Positions 1 to 10,371 of a DNA stretch of 64,000 bases are shown here, one piece after another (position 1 is the stretch's first letter; each line of letters starts with the position of its first letter). The notes beneath the pieces are model-generated. The model had not been told where the DNA came from and did not search any database. It saw only the letters and a list, made by a program, of their open reading frames with translations. This DNA comes from Garcia nutans (Eukaryota > Streptophyta > Magnoliopsida > Malpighiales > Euphorbiaceae), in the NCBI GenBank assembly GCA_947685225.1, contig CANTUV010000053.1:2775501-2839500 (forward strand), in the 5' to 3' direction. The position numbers were made by a program, and so were the translations under genes.

Positions 1-1014
1 ACAATCTCTGAGAAAATAATCTATGGAGCCACACCTAAAACAAGTTAGTGTACATGTCTCCTAATAGACACCCCTATGTGTCTGTCCACACTGAGCACAA
101 ACAGGTGGAGGAGATCTTTGTGGAACTGGGGTCGGGGCACTAGCTACTAAGGCTGCAGGTCTCTGTCTCTGCAGCTGAAATGATATGCCAAACTGCCCCT
201 GATTCCCACTACACCTCTGAGGAAAACTCCCTCTTCCTTTCTTTCAAGATAAAGACCCTACCTCATCCTGGGGTCTCCTGCCTCTGCTCCCCTCTGCTCT
301 GGCAGCTGTTGAATGTCCCTGTGCCTTCTCTACATTTCTGGCAACTAAAACCATCATGGAAAAATCCTCATAATGAGAAGCTGCCATAAGACACATGATA
401 GATGGCCTTAGACCCTCCTAAAATCTCCTGCATCTGTCTATCTTATTTGACAATAAATCCCTTGCATACTTACTTAATCAGATGAATTCCATCTCATTTT
501 CTGTAACTATCTTCCCTTCTTGCTTTAGACTCATAAACTCCTTCTTCTTGGCATCATTATACTCTATGGGGGGTGTACTTCTTCTCAAATTCTCTTAGGA
601 AATCAATATAAGTCAACACTGGTGATTCATCCATCCCATAGGGTACAGTTTTCCACCAGTCGTGGGCATCCCCCTACAGAAAAGATAAAGCATAATCAAA
701 CTTCTCCTCTATAGTAGCCTGTGTACTTTGTCTAGCCACTGCTCTGCCTTGGCTAGATCAATGGTGCCAACAAAATCTATAGCTCCATACTTTCACAATT
801 TGTCATACTTTCTAGTTAGTGGCGGCTGCGGCTGCACTGGGGGCTGACGGAGCAGGCCCATCATTTGCTACACCCAAATTGGTGGAATCCCCAGTCCTTC
901 TAATCCAGCTGATACTGATGCCTCCCCAGTAACCTCCATAGACCTAACATATCCCTCACCAGGAGCAACACTCTCGGTGCTCTCCTCACCAGAAACATGC
1001 TTCTGAGATGCCAT
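1..1014 (-). pseudogene. gag: Element A: degenerate Ty3/gypsy gag, N-terminal part
   Basis: Read on the minus strand from an ATG at 1014, this matches the first two thirds of the intact gag of element F (45184-49827): an acidic N-terminus (MASQKHVSGEE...), then the retrotransposon gag domain at about 480-830, a basic stretch, and traces of the zinc-knuckle region near 30-110. Frameshifts and stops interrupt it throughout, so no long ORF remains. Gag would form the particle that packages the element RNA. The rest of gag and all of pol lie beyond the left edge of the window. The lineage is Tekay-like, by similarity to F and to the stub of element I at 39049-39280. The small plus-strand ORF at 180-389 is a shadow. 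Confidence 0.8.
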
Positions 1015-1050
1015 AACAGCTAATATCTGTAATTACAGAAGGAATCGTCA
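1015..1050 (-). promoter_or_regulatory. Element A: candidate 3' splice site just before gag
   Basis: Seen: in sense orientation a CTGAT, a CCTTCTGTAATT stretch and ACAG lie before the gag ATG, with AG at 1027-1028, 12 bases upstream of ATG 1014. The same arrangement occurs in elements I and F. Inference: acceptor of a leader intron. The matching donor of A is not present because B and C interrupt its LTR. Confidence 0.4.
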
Positions 1051-1164
1051 CATCAGGAACCAATTAAAATGCTAGTGCAAATGCATGTATGTTATGATAA
1101 ATTATATTTAAAATCTCATTTTCTCTCTCCAAAAATCCATCTAGGTCGAGAACCTCAAATTTGG

Positions 1165-1176
1165 ACTCTGATACCA
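1165..1176 (-). other. Element A: primer binding site (iMet type)
   Basis: On the minus strand this reads TGGTATCAGAGT, complementary to the 3' end of plant initiator methionine tRNA with one change from TGGTATCAGAGC. It lies eight bases inside the LTR end at 1185, which fixes A as a minus-strand element. Confidence 0.85.
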
Positions 1177-1184
1177 AAATAAAT

Positions 1185-2569
1185 TGTAATACCCTTATAC
1201 TCCATATGCATATAATACATGCACCCTAAATGTATAAAATACATATACAAAATATGAGAAAGTCACATATATTTTTTTATTTAAAAACTTCCATCATTCT
1301 AAAATAGTTATTTAGAACACTTTTTATATTTCTTGCTAAATAGAGAAAAATATTCCTTGGTAATTTAAATATAAAACGACACATTTTAAAAGAAAATCTT
1401 TAGGAAAAATTTGCCAGAGTATTGTTTGTATTTTGAAATTACCAAATTCCAATTTACAAAACCTACATTTAAAATACACTCCCAAATGTTCATCCTACAC
1501 ATTCATTTCTCCAAAATCTCCAACATAACAACATAATACACAAGTGTTTATATATATAAATATAAATACATATAATCCATCTCTCAAACTTTCAACATTA
1601 AAAACTAAACATCCTTTTATAATTTACATCATATACATGTAATAAACATAATATTGATATTTAAGTAAATTTCACAAAGTTTAAAATATATACATAAGAT
1701 ACAGCTAGCTCTGGTCCGTGGCAGCTTGATAAACTCCAAAAGTAAACAACTATAATCTAGACCTGGTGTGGTCTAGCAGCACTCTCCAAATCACCTCTAT
1801 TACATGTGCGATGTAATTCAATCGTGCTAAATATAATGCTTAGTGGTACATACTTTGGTATAATAAATAAATGATGTAACACATACAATGACGTAATTGC
1901 ATTATAATAAAAATATCAGACAATTTATTTCTTTTTAAACATTTCAACAACATATCAATCATCCACATGTGTTGGGCCCTAAAAACTCTTATATATTAGT
2001 CTAGTTCCAAAAATATTATCCTAGGCTAACTCAATCAACTATAACACTAGTGTGTCTCATTAGAGGGTGTATAAAATATGTGACACCAGCGTGTCTCACC
2101 CAAAGGTGTAATAATATCTATAACATCAGTGTATCTCACCAGAAGGCATAAAAAATATATGACACCAATTGTGTCTCGCCCAAGGCGTATAAGATTTCCA
2201 ATAACAATATTCTGAAACTAAACTCTATATAATGTGACATGCAAATATAGTTTCTTACATTTCTCTTTTCTCATATTTTTGCACCTTTTCCATTTTTTTT
2301 TTCATATTTTTAACTCTAAAACAACATTATCATCAAATACAATACCAATGTGGCACATATCCACATTTTAATACACAATTTTCACATTACACAATTTTCA
2401 CAAATATTTCATTTAGCCATTCTCAAATGGCTTATCTTGCCATAATCAACTCAAATCAAGCATTGTTACTTCAAACAATGCGATACACACATATTCATAA
2501 AAATCAAGTAACATAACACATTTAACATAGGTAATGTTTTATGCTAAAACCCAATGTAATCACACTCAT
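1185..2569 (-). repeat. Element A: 5' LTR, interrupted by B
   Basis: It starts TGTAATACCC, like the other Tekay-type LTRs here, and aligns along its length with the LTR of element I (39451-41703). At 2569 it is cut by element B. About 19 bases beyond B (9874-9892) still resemble the continuation of I's LTR, after which element C starts. It carries a decayed version of the paired hairpin (near 1804-1850), in which the changes look like G-to-A losses of CpG, and a four-unit hairpin array at 2041-2190. It contains no coding sequence. Confidence 0.8.
2041..2190 (-). repeat. Element A: tandem array in LTR (four units of about 40 bp)
   Basis: Four degenerate units share the cores TGACACCAG, TGTCTCACC and AGGTGT/AGGCGT. 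The plus-strand segments around 1990-2018 and 2203-2230 are roughly inverted copies of each other and would close the array in a stem. The position matches the arrays in elements F, G, H and I. Confidence 0.6.
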
Positions 2570-3381
2570 TGATGCGGAACCCCTAGCCCTGAATTTGATT
2601 CTTAGAACTCTTTGTCAATCGAATCAGATTTTCAATTACACCCAAGCAATCAGATTGTGATTTGTTCTTAGCTCTTTCTTATTAGAACTCAAAGACACAT
2701 AGAAGTTTTCCTTGAACCCCAATGAAATAAGCACTCAAGAACAGAAGAAAAGGAATTAAAATTGAAATACAAATGAATAATTAAATCAACACCTTATGCA
2801 TAAAAACTCAAAGAAAGCAAACTCTTTTTTCATTCATAAAATGATAATTCGTAATTACCTTGGATGCCTCAAACACAAAGCAAACAACCCCTTTTATAGG
2901 GCTTTACATCAGAATAAAACACAACCTAATGCTAGATTAATTCCCCTCCATAAATGCATTTGTATCTCCCATGGTGAATGGTCAAGTCTTCAAATTTAAA
3001 ATTGAAATTCCTCTCTTTAAATGGACGTATCTAGATAAAATATGGGTAAATGGTAGTGGAACATTATTTTAATGGCTGATTATAATGGTTGGTGGTTATG
3101 CTCAAAGGAATTAAAAAGGTCTTTGAAGAAGAGGTTCAAAATAAACAGATTTAAACCTTAAAAATAAGCCACATATGAACCTTTTATGTTTGCACAACCC
3201 ATATTCAAAATGCTTTTGTACATAAATTTGAAGTTGATCTTTTAGGCTTTTTTCACGCGACCTTGTGATTGGGCCAACGAGGATGTCCATGTCGGGAAAA
3301 GTTTCCTTATTTGCAATCAACTTCAAATCATTTGATTTGCTCTCTTGACCATCTTGGATGGCATTTGTATCATTTGTATCA
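2570..3381 (-). repeat. Element B: 3' LTR
   Basis: It matches 8959-9873 with many substitutions and lacks about 130 bp that the right copy has (9545-9700). It runs from TGAT to ATCA on the plus strand. The first 28 bases (2570-2597) are missing from the right copy. Its right part encodes the last residues of pol, so the ORF enters the LTR. Confidence 0.75.
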
Positions 3382-4785
3382 TTTCCCCTCCCCTCAAAAG
3401 GATTCTTCCTCGAATCTTCACCTACTTCAAGATCAAAGGGAGTCAAGTCAGAAACATTGAATGTAGCCGAAACACCATACTCACCTGGAAGATCAACTTT
3501 ATATGCATTATCATTGATCTTCGCTCTAATTTGAAAGGGTCCATCCCCACATGCATCCAATTTGGATTTTCTTTTCGAAGGGAATCTCTTTTTGCTTAAG
3601 TGAACCTATACCCAATCTTCAGGTTCAAATGACATCATGCGCCTTTTTTTATTAACTCAAGAAGTAATTTGCTCATTTCACTTCTCTATTTTTTGCCTTG
3701 CTTTATCATGAATGGCTTTCATCATTTTCGCCTTCTTATGCCCATTTATGCTAGAAATTTCACTCAATGGAATAGGTAAAAGATCCAAAGGGGTTAGTGG
3801 ATTAAAACCATATACAATTTCAAAAGAAGAAAAACTAGTGGAAGAATGTACACTCCTGTTATATGCAAATTTAACAAATGGTAAACTATCTTCCCAAGTT
3901 TTTATATTCCTTCCAATTAAAGCACGCAACAATGATCCAATAGTTCTATTTACTACTTCAGTTTGCCCATCAGTTTGTGGGTGTGAAGTAGCGGAAAACA
4001 ACAATTTTATCCCAAGTTTGGACCATAAAACTTGCCAAAAATGGCTTTAAAACTTAACATCCCTATCAGGCATAATTGTTTTACGAATTCCATGTAAACA
4101 TACAATCTAACGAAAGAACAAATCAGCTATGTGTGTGGCATCATTAGTTTTGTGACATGGTATAAATTGTGCCATTTTAGAAAATTGATCAATAATAACA
4201 AAAATTGTACTAGGCAGCCGCAATAAAAAAATCCATAGAAATATCAACCCAAGGGTGAGTAGGAATAGGCAATGGCATGTATAATCCATGTGGTTGAGTT
4301 CTAGACCTAGCTTGCCTACAAGATATACATCGTGAATAGATTTTCTCAACATCTTTGTGCATATTAGGCCAAAATAAATGCTCATGTAAAATGTTCAATG
4401 TTTTATCTATACTAAAATACCCCATAAGTCCCCCACTATGTGCTTCTCGAACAAGCAATTCTCTAATTGAGCTATTAGGCACACATAACTTTCCTTTTTT
4501 AAATAAAAATCCCTCATGCTTATAAAAATCATTGAATGCCACATGTTCACAAGCATCATACACATTTGAAAAATCACTATTATTCACATACAATTCTTTC
4601 AAATGTTCAAATCCCAACAATTTAGGAGAAAGAGTTGAAATCAGATTATACATTCTTGAAAGCACATCAGCCACAATATTTTTGTTTCCTTTCTTATATT
4701 GGATGACATAAGAAACAGGCTCAATGAACTCTACCCATTTGGCATGTCTCTTATTCAATTTGCCTTGGCCTTTCAAATGGCACAA
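3200..4785 (-). pseudogene. int: Element B: integrase with C-terminal CR-like motif, broken
   Basis: Integrase inserts the cDNA into chromosomal DNA. Reading leftwards from 4785 one sees the end of RNase H (ADVLSRMYN), the HHCC zinc region (H...H...CISC, about 4300-4470), the start of the catalytic core (MDFF near 4215), then SHPQTDGQTEVVNRT with the catalytic Glu near 3960, and the C-terminal PFQIRAKINDNAYKVDLPGEYG at about 3475-3550. The last part (GPITRSREKSLKDQ, about 3230-3275) lies within the 3' LTR. Stops and frameshifts at about 4107-4210, 4005 and 3561-3677 split it into several frames. In CRM elements this tail is thought to direct insertion to centromeric chromatin; whether it did so here is inference. 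Confidence 0.75.
3382..3395 (-). other. Element B: polypurine tract inside the pol frame
   Basis: On the minus strand it reads GAGGGGAGGGGAAA immediately before the 3' LTR start TGATACAAATG. It is translated as part of pol (NPFEGRGND), so the plus-strand primer and the ORF overlap. Confidence 0.8.
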
Positions 4786-6222
4786 TGACTCATGGTCTGT
4801 GTATCACAAATTCCTTTGGTAATAAATAATGCTGCCAAGTCTCGAAAGCTCTCACCAATGCATAAATCTCATTGTCATAAGTAGAGTAGTTAAGTTGAGC
4901 TCCATTTATCTTTTCGATAAAATAAGTAACGAGTCTCTTTTCCTGCAATAACACAGCACCTATATTGATCCTGGAGGCATCACATTCAATTTTAAAAGTA
5001 GAATCAAAATTAGGCAGCTTCAATAATGGTGCATTACTCAACTTATCTTTCAACAATGAAAATGCATGTTCTTGCTCTTTACCCCATACAAATCCCTTAT
5101 CTATTTTCATAATTTCAGTTAATGGGGCAACAATTGTTCTAAAGTCCTTGAAAATCTCCTATAGAAACTTGACAATCCATGAAATCTCCTTACTTCACTC
5201 ACATTTTTAGGTTTTGGCCACTCCCTAATTGCCTTAACCTTTTCTTCATCTACTTTAATTCCTTTTGCACTCACCACATATCCCAAGAAAGTGATGCAAT
5301 CAATGTGAAATGTACATTTCTTCATATTAACATACAATTGATATTTGTGTAATGCATCAAATACACATTTTAAATGCATAATGTGATCATCAACAGATTT
5401 GCTATACAAAAGAATGTCATCAAAATAGACAGCCACAAACTTTCCAATAAACTTACACAAAACATGGTTCATAAGTCTCATGAAAGTGCTAGGTGCATTA
5501 GTTAAACCAAATGGCATAACCATCCACTCATACAATCCATGTTTTATTTTAAAAGCGGTTTTCCATTTAACACCTGGTTTCATTCTTATTTGGTGATAAC
5601 CACTTTTAAGATCAATTTTAAAGAAGGTATAAGAACCATGTAATTCATCTAACATGTCATCAAGGTGAGGTATAAGGTGTCGATATTTTACCATAATTTT
5701 GTTGACGGCTCACCAATCAATACACATATGCCAACTTCCATCCTTTTTTGGCACCAACAAGACGGGTACCACACATGGGCTTAAGCTTTCTCTTATGTGT
5801 CCTTTCTCTAAAAGCTCTTCCACTTGCCTTTGAAGCTCCTTGGTCTCTTCCGGATTGCTTTTATATGTAGGTCTATTAAGTATGGCAGCCTTGGGAACAA
5901 AATCAATTTGATGTTCAATCCCTCTTAAAGGTGGCAAACCTCGTAATAGATCATAAGGGAAAACATCACTATATTCATGCAAAATATCAACCACAACACT
6001 AGGCAAAGTAGGGTTAAGATTGTTAGAAGAAAAACAGGCCTCTTTATACATAAGTACAATCATTGGCTTATTTGTAACCAAAGCTCTCTTAACATCCCTC
6101 ATTTTTGCATAGAAGCTCACTTTTCTCCCTTCTTTTCTCCCTTGGGCTGATTCACTCAGACTAATTTTCTCTCTTAAATTTTCATTTTTACTCTCTAATT
6201 TTTTCTCACTCTCCTTTTTCAC
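4786..6222 (-). pseudogene. rt-rh: Element B: reverse transcriptase and RNase H, broken
   Basis: This part of pol would copy the element RNA into DNA and degrade the RNA strand. RT begins near 6050 (LLRGLPPLRGIEHQIDFVPKA), continues with PVLLVPKKDGSWHMCID, then FFKIDLKSGYHQIRMK and the catalytic YFDD at 5416-5427 (YFDDILLYS), followed by FLGYVVSAKGIKVDEEKV. RNase H follows (DASRINIGAVLLQEKR, LNYSTYDNEIYALVRAFETWQHYL), to about 4790. A stop near 5707, a frame break at 5111-5118 and a stop at about 4787 interrupt it. The catalytic residues I can see are intact, so loss of function is through frame breaks. Confidence 0.8.
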
Positions 6223-6312
6223 ACTCTTTTCTTTTTCTCTCCTTTTTCTTTCAGCCTCTCTTTGTATGAATTCTTCATTTGCTTTGTCAAGTTGTTTTTG
6301 ATTTTCAAAAAT

Positions 6313-7926
6313 TTATATAGGGGTTAAAGGAGCTAGAGTGAATCTTCTACCTTTTTTCTCCAAAGAGTACCTATTAGAATAACCATCACGAGTCACTCTC
6401 CTATCCCATTTCCATGGTCTACATAATAAAAAATGACTAGCTTGCTTAGGCACCACATCAAATGTCACCTCATCATGATATTTTCCAATTGTAAATTGTA
6501 CCCTCACTTGTTTTTGGAATCTCACTTCCCCACTATTATTAAGACATTGCAATTTGTATGGCTTAGGATGCTTAGTGGTCTCTAATCCTAACCTATCCAC
6601 AAACAAAGTACTAACCACATTCACTCAACTACCCTCATCAATGATCAAACTACACACATTCTCATTTACTAAACACCTAGTATGGAAAATGTTTTCTCTT
6701 TGCAACTTGATCCCCTCTTCATCTTCTTTTAATTGTGCATTAAGAGCCCTCCCAGTTACCATTATTCTACCTTCCATAGGCATCTCACAATCACTACAAT
6801 CCTCCAATGAAGGCATCTCTTTCTCAACATCACTCTCATAATCTGTTTCAACCTCACCCTCTCGCATAATCATTACCCTTTTATTTGAACATTGTGATGC
6901 TATGTGTCCATACCCCAAACACTTAAAACACTTAATATCTCGATTCCTAGAAGTTTGGGTAGAAGTGTTACCTTTATTTTTGGGGTCAAATGTCTCCTTA
7001 GGCTTCATTTTCTTGTCTTTCTTATGTTGGGCAGCCTTATTATCATTCTTCCAATTAGACCTCCATATGGTATTTTGATTCGAATATGTGTTGACTTGCC
7101 TCACATTACCTTTGCGCTTCAATTGTTTCTACACTTTAATTTCTATATGCACCATGTCTTCAATCTCCACATAGTGTTGTAGCTCCACTATGTTGGCTAT
7201 GTCTTTATTTAGGCCATTCAAGAACCTTGCCATGGTAGCTTCCCTATCTTCTTCAACATTTGCTCTTATCATTGCTATTTCCATTTCCTTGTAGTAGTCC
7301 TCCACATTCTTTGTCCCTTGTATAAGGCCTTGCAATTTTTGATGCAAGTCCCTATAGTAGTGGCTAAGAACAAAGCGTTGTCTCATCACATCCTTCATCT
7401 CCTCCCATGTTTGGATAGATCTTTCTCTATTTTTCCTTCTATTTGCAAAGAGTTGATCCAACCATACAATTGCATCATCAGGATCACTCCACGGCTCTAA
7501 ACTTCACCTTTTTCTCTTTTGAGTAGTTGTGGCACTCGAAAATAAGCTCCACCTTTTGCTCCCACTCCATAAATGCATCAGGATCATTCCTTCCTTGAAA
7601 AGGAGGGATCATCATTTTTATGCTCCCTATGTTCTTGTCAACATCATTTCTACCCCTCCTTATGCCCCAAAGTTTTGGCCTTCATTTATCATGGTGGCTT
7701 GATCATCAAAGTCTTCTTCTTCTTCATAAGTTGGAGATGTTGGTTGCCTTCTTGGTGTAGGAGCATTTTGAACAGCCCCTCCATGAATAGCATTGATCTC
7801 TCCTTGTTGCCTCTCAAGCTTTTCATTCATGTTTTGAAACTCTAGTTGCATCCTCTCAAATTGTTGTTGCATGGATTTGAGAAGGAAGGTAGTGTCTTGT
7901 TTATTGTCTCCACTTGATGATTTCAT
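6313..7926 (-). pseudogene. gag-pro: Element B: gag and protease, broken
   Basis: The likely start is the ATG at 7926 (MKSSSGDNKQ); the ORF upstream of it has no ATG. A coiled-coil-like segment (MQQQFERMQLEFQNMNEKLERQQGEIN) is followed by an acidic stretch. The frame is lost around 7465-7660, where the typical gag motif (a PDAFMEWE-like segment) can still be followed across frameshifts. The gag core is at 7129-7461 and the zinc knuckle CX2CX4HX4C (CFKCLGYGHIASQC) at 6889-6930. The protease follows with DEGS where DGGS or DTGS is expected (near 6625), a stop directly after it, and a continuation (TLFVDRLGLETTKHP) to 6313. Confidence 0.75.
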
Positions 7927-8943
7927 ATTAACCTGAAATTTTGAGAACAAAACAAAGAAAACACAAGAACTCTCCCTTGCGTGTTTGCTCTTGTGGTAAT
8001 GACACTCCACTTGTGTTTCACTCACAATCGGCTTTTATCCTCTTATAAGCTCACTCACTCTTGCCTTTTTCCACTCAAGTAATCTTTATGATTTTATACA
8101 CAAGGGTTAGTTCAAATCATAATTAAATGACTCAATGTAAACAATTTTAAGGAGAATTAACAAAGGAATCCTAATTGAAAAGGAAGAGGTGAAAATAAAA
8201 CTAGAGGCAAATAACACAACCAAACAAATGAAAGGAACACACTTGAATTAGAATTAAGTGTATAATGATTTTTTTATGTTATTTAGGCAACAATGAATCA
8301 ATATTGTTACTTGTTGAAGATATAAGAGTCAAATGGGCAAAATTAACAAATGACAACTAAAGATGCAAACAATATGATGAATTGAAAATTTAATGAATGA
8401 AACTTGTAATTCACTAGTAGAAACACAAATTATCACACCAAACACTCAAATAACGTGAAATAAATGGTTTTGGAAGAAACCAAACTCAATTGACATGAGT
8501 TGATTCCAAACAGCCCCAAATTCTCACAATAACACTAATTGAAAAGAACTAGTTCAGAAATGATTTTTCCTTATATTTTTGTATATTTCAACAAAAAATA
8601 ACTGAACTTGAAGATGATAATCATGTTAGAATAGCCAAAAGGGAACTTAATTAACACAAAAGAAGCAAAAAAAAAAAAAAAAGAAGAAGAATATAATTGA
8701 TGTAATTTGCAATTTTTTTTAACAGAATTTTTTTGTTATTATATGAATTCAAATGTGATTATACAACTTAGGAAAGATTTCCCCAATTTATATGACCCAA
8801 AACAAAGAAACGGACATCTTTGGTCAAAAGAGCTAATTAGAATGAATCTGAAGTTTTGGATTCAAATTGGTATTAAATAGCCTAAGAACACCGAGGATAA
8901 AAAATAAAAATAATAGATAAAGGACAGATAATTACTTGGTAAA
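7927..8943 (-). other. Element B: noncoding leader between primer site and gag
   Basis: About 1 kb of AT-rich sequence without a credible ORF, in the place of the 5' untranslated leader. A short A tract (about 8669-8684) is the only simple repeat seen. Confidence 0.6.
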
Positions 8944-8958
8944 CCATGCTCGATACCA
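8944..8958 (-). other. Element B: primer binding site with a 2-base loss
   Basis: The minus strand reads TGGTATCGAGCATGG, close to the usual TGGTATCAGAGCATGG. It abuts the LTR directly. About 28 bases of LTR end present in the left copy are missing here. Confidence 0.65.
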
Positions 8959-9873
8959 TTCTTAGAACTCTTTGTCAATCGATTTAGATTTTTAATTACA
9001 CCCAAGCAATCAAATTGTGATTTGTTCTTACACCCAAGAGCTCTTTCTTATTAGAACTCAAGACACATATAACTTTCCCTTAAACCCCAATGAAATAAGC
9101 ACTCAAGAACACAAGAAATAGGAATTAAAACTGAAATACAAATGAATAATTCAATTGCAACTCAATCAACACCTTAAGCATAAAAACTCAAAGAAACCAA
9201 ACTCTCTTTTCATTCATAAAATGATAATTCGTAATTACCTTAGATGCCTCAAACACAAAGCAAACAACCCCTTTTATAAGGGTTTACATAAAAAATGAAA
9301 CACAACCTAATGCTAGATTAATTCTCCTCCATAAATGCTTTTGTAACTCCCATGATGAATGGTCAAGTCTTCAAAAGTGAAATTCCTCTCTTTAAATGGA
9401 TGTATCTAGACAAAATATGGGTAAATGGTAGTGGAACATTGTTTTAATGGCTAATTATAATGGTTGATGGTTATGCTCAAAGGAATTTAAAAGGTCTTTG
9501 AAGAAGAGGTTCAAAAACAAACATATTTAAACCTTAAAAATAAGCAAAATTCAGCCAACTTGGTCCACACCTCAAAATAAGCCCAAAAAAAAATGAGCCC
9601 AAATGCACTTAAGCTTGATTCAAGTCTTCTAGCCCAATTTTGTTGACATATTTGGGCACTCCATTGTTTCCATATATGGACATTTTATGTTTGGACATCC
9701 CATATTCAAAATGCTTTTGTACATAAATTTAAAGTTGATCTTTTAGGCTTTTTGCACGCGGCCTTGTGACTGGGCCAACGAGACTGTCCATGTCGGGAAA
9801 AGTTTCCTTGTTTGCAATCAACTTCAAATCATATGTTTTTCTCTCTTGACCATCTTGGGTGGCATTTGTATCA
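8959..9873 (-). repeat. Element B: 5' LTR
   Basis: Second copy of the B LTR. It keeps the orphan coding tail (GPVTRPRAKSLKDQL on the minus strand, about 9735-9780), which is the LTR copy of the pol C-terminus and not a gene. Compared with the left LTR it has about 130 extra bases (9545-9700), so the left copy was probably deleted. Confidence 0.75.
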
Positions 9874-10100
9874 CACATTATAAACAAAGTATTGTAGACC
9901 CTTAATTTTTGACCATTCAAATCCGATAGTCCAAAATAATTTTTGTGGTATTTATTTTATTTTAATAATATTTTAATTACTAATAATATTTAATAGTTAT
10001 TTTTAATAAAAAAATAAAAAATAAAAAAAATAAAAAAATAAAAAAATTGGACGGATTAGAGAGCGACGAGCGGCAGCCCATTTCGCCGTAGAAATTGTTT

Positions 10101-10131
10101 GCGGCGAATTGGGCAGTGCCCAATTCGCTGC
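10101..10131 (+). repeat. Element C: near-perfect 31-bp palindrome in GC-rich island
   Basis: Arms 10101-10115 and 10117-10131 pair over 15 positions (one G-T wobble) around a single G. A second inverted repeat follows: GCTTGGCAAG (10138-10147) with CTTGCCAAGC (10164-10173). The surroundings are strongly AT-rich. Confidence 0.8.
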
Positions 10132-10371
10132 AGCTGGGCTTGGCAAGTTCTGCGACGAATTGGCTTGCCAAGCTAGCCTGCCACGCCAGTGCAGCCCGCG
10201 GGCCCGACAGCCCGCGCATTGCCCATTTTTTAACCAAATCTTGTTTTACCTGATTTTGTAGTTTTTCCTAAATAAATATTATTTCCTTATTAAAATAGGA
10301 TTAGGACTTTATTTTTCCTATAAATGCCACATTAAAACACAATAACAAGGGGAGGATGGAAAAAAAAGAAA

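Larger units (their letters stand above)
2570..9873 (-). mobile_element. Element B: CRM-type Ty3/gypsy chromovirus, decayed
   Basis: A 7.3-kb element on the minus strand with two LTRs, an iMet-like primer site, gag, protease, RT, RNase H, integrase and a polypurine tract in normal order. The CRM-lineage call comes from the gag block around 7129-7461 (REATMARFLNGL, ELQHYVEIEDMVH), the integrase C-terminus (DNAYKVDLPGEYGVSATFNVSDL) and a final GPITRSR motif inside the 3' LTR. Flanks CTCAT (2565-2569) and CACAT (9874-9878) could be a mutated 5-bp target duplication. It is inserted in A's LTR. Every gene is broken, so it cannot move on its own. Confidence 0.8.

Noticed and set aside
9729..9920. 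63-codon ORF ending GPVTRPRAKSLKDQL as a gene
   Set aside because: It is the LTR copy of the pol C-terminus of CRM element B, without the rest of the gene.
9980..10237. 85-codon minus-strand ORF in the GC-rich island
   Set aside because: Its N-terminus comes from the palindromes and its C-terminus from an A/T run; no homology or motif.
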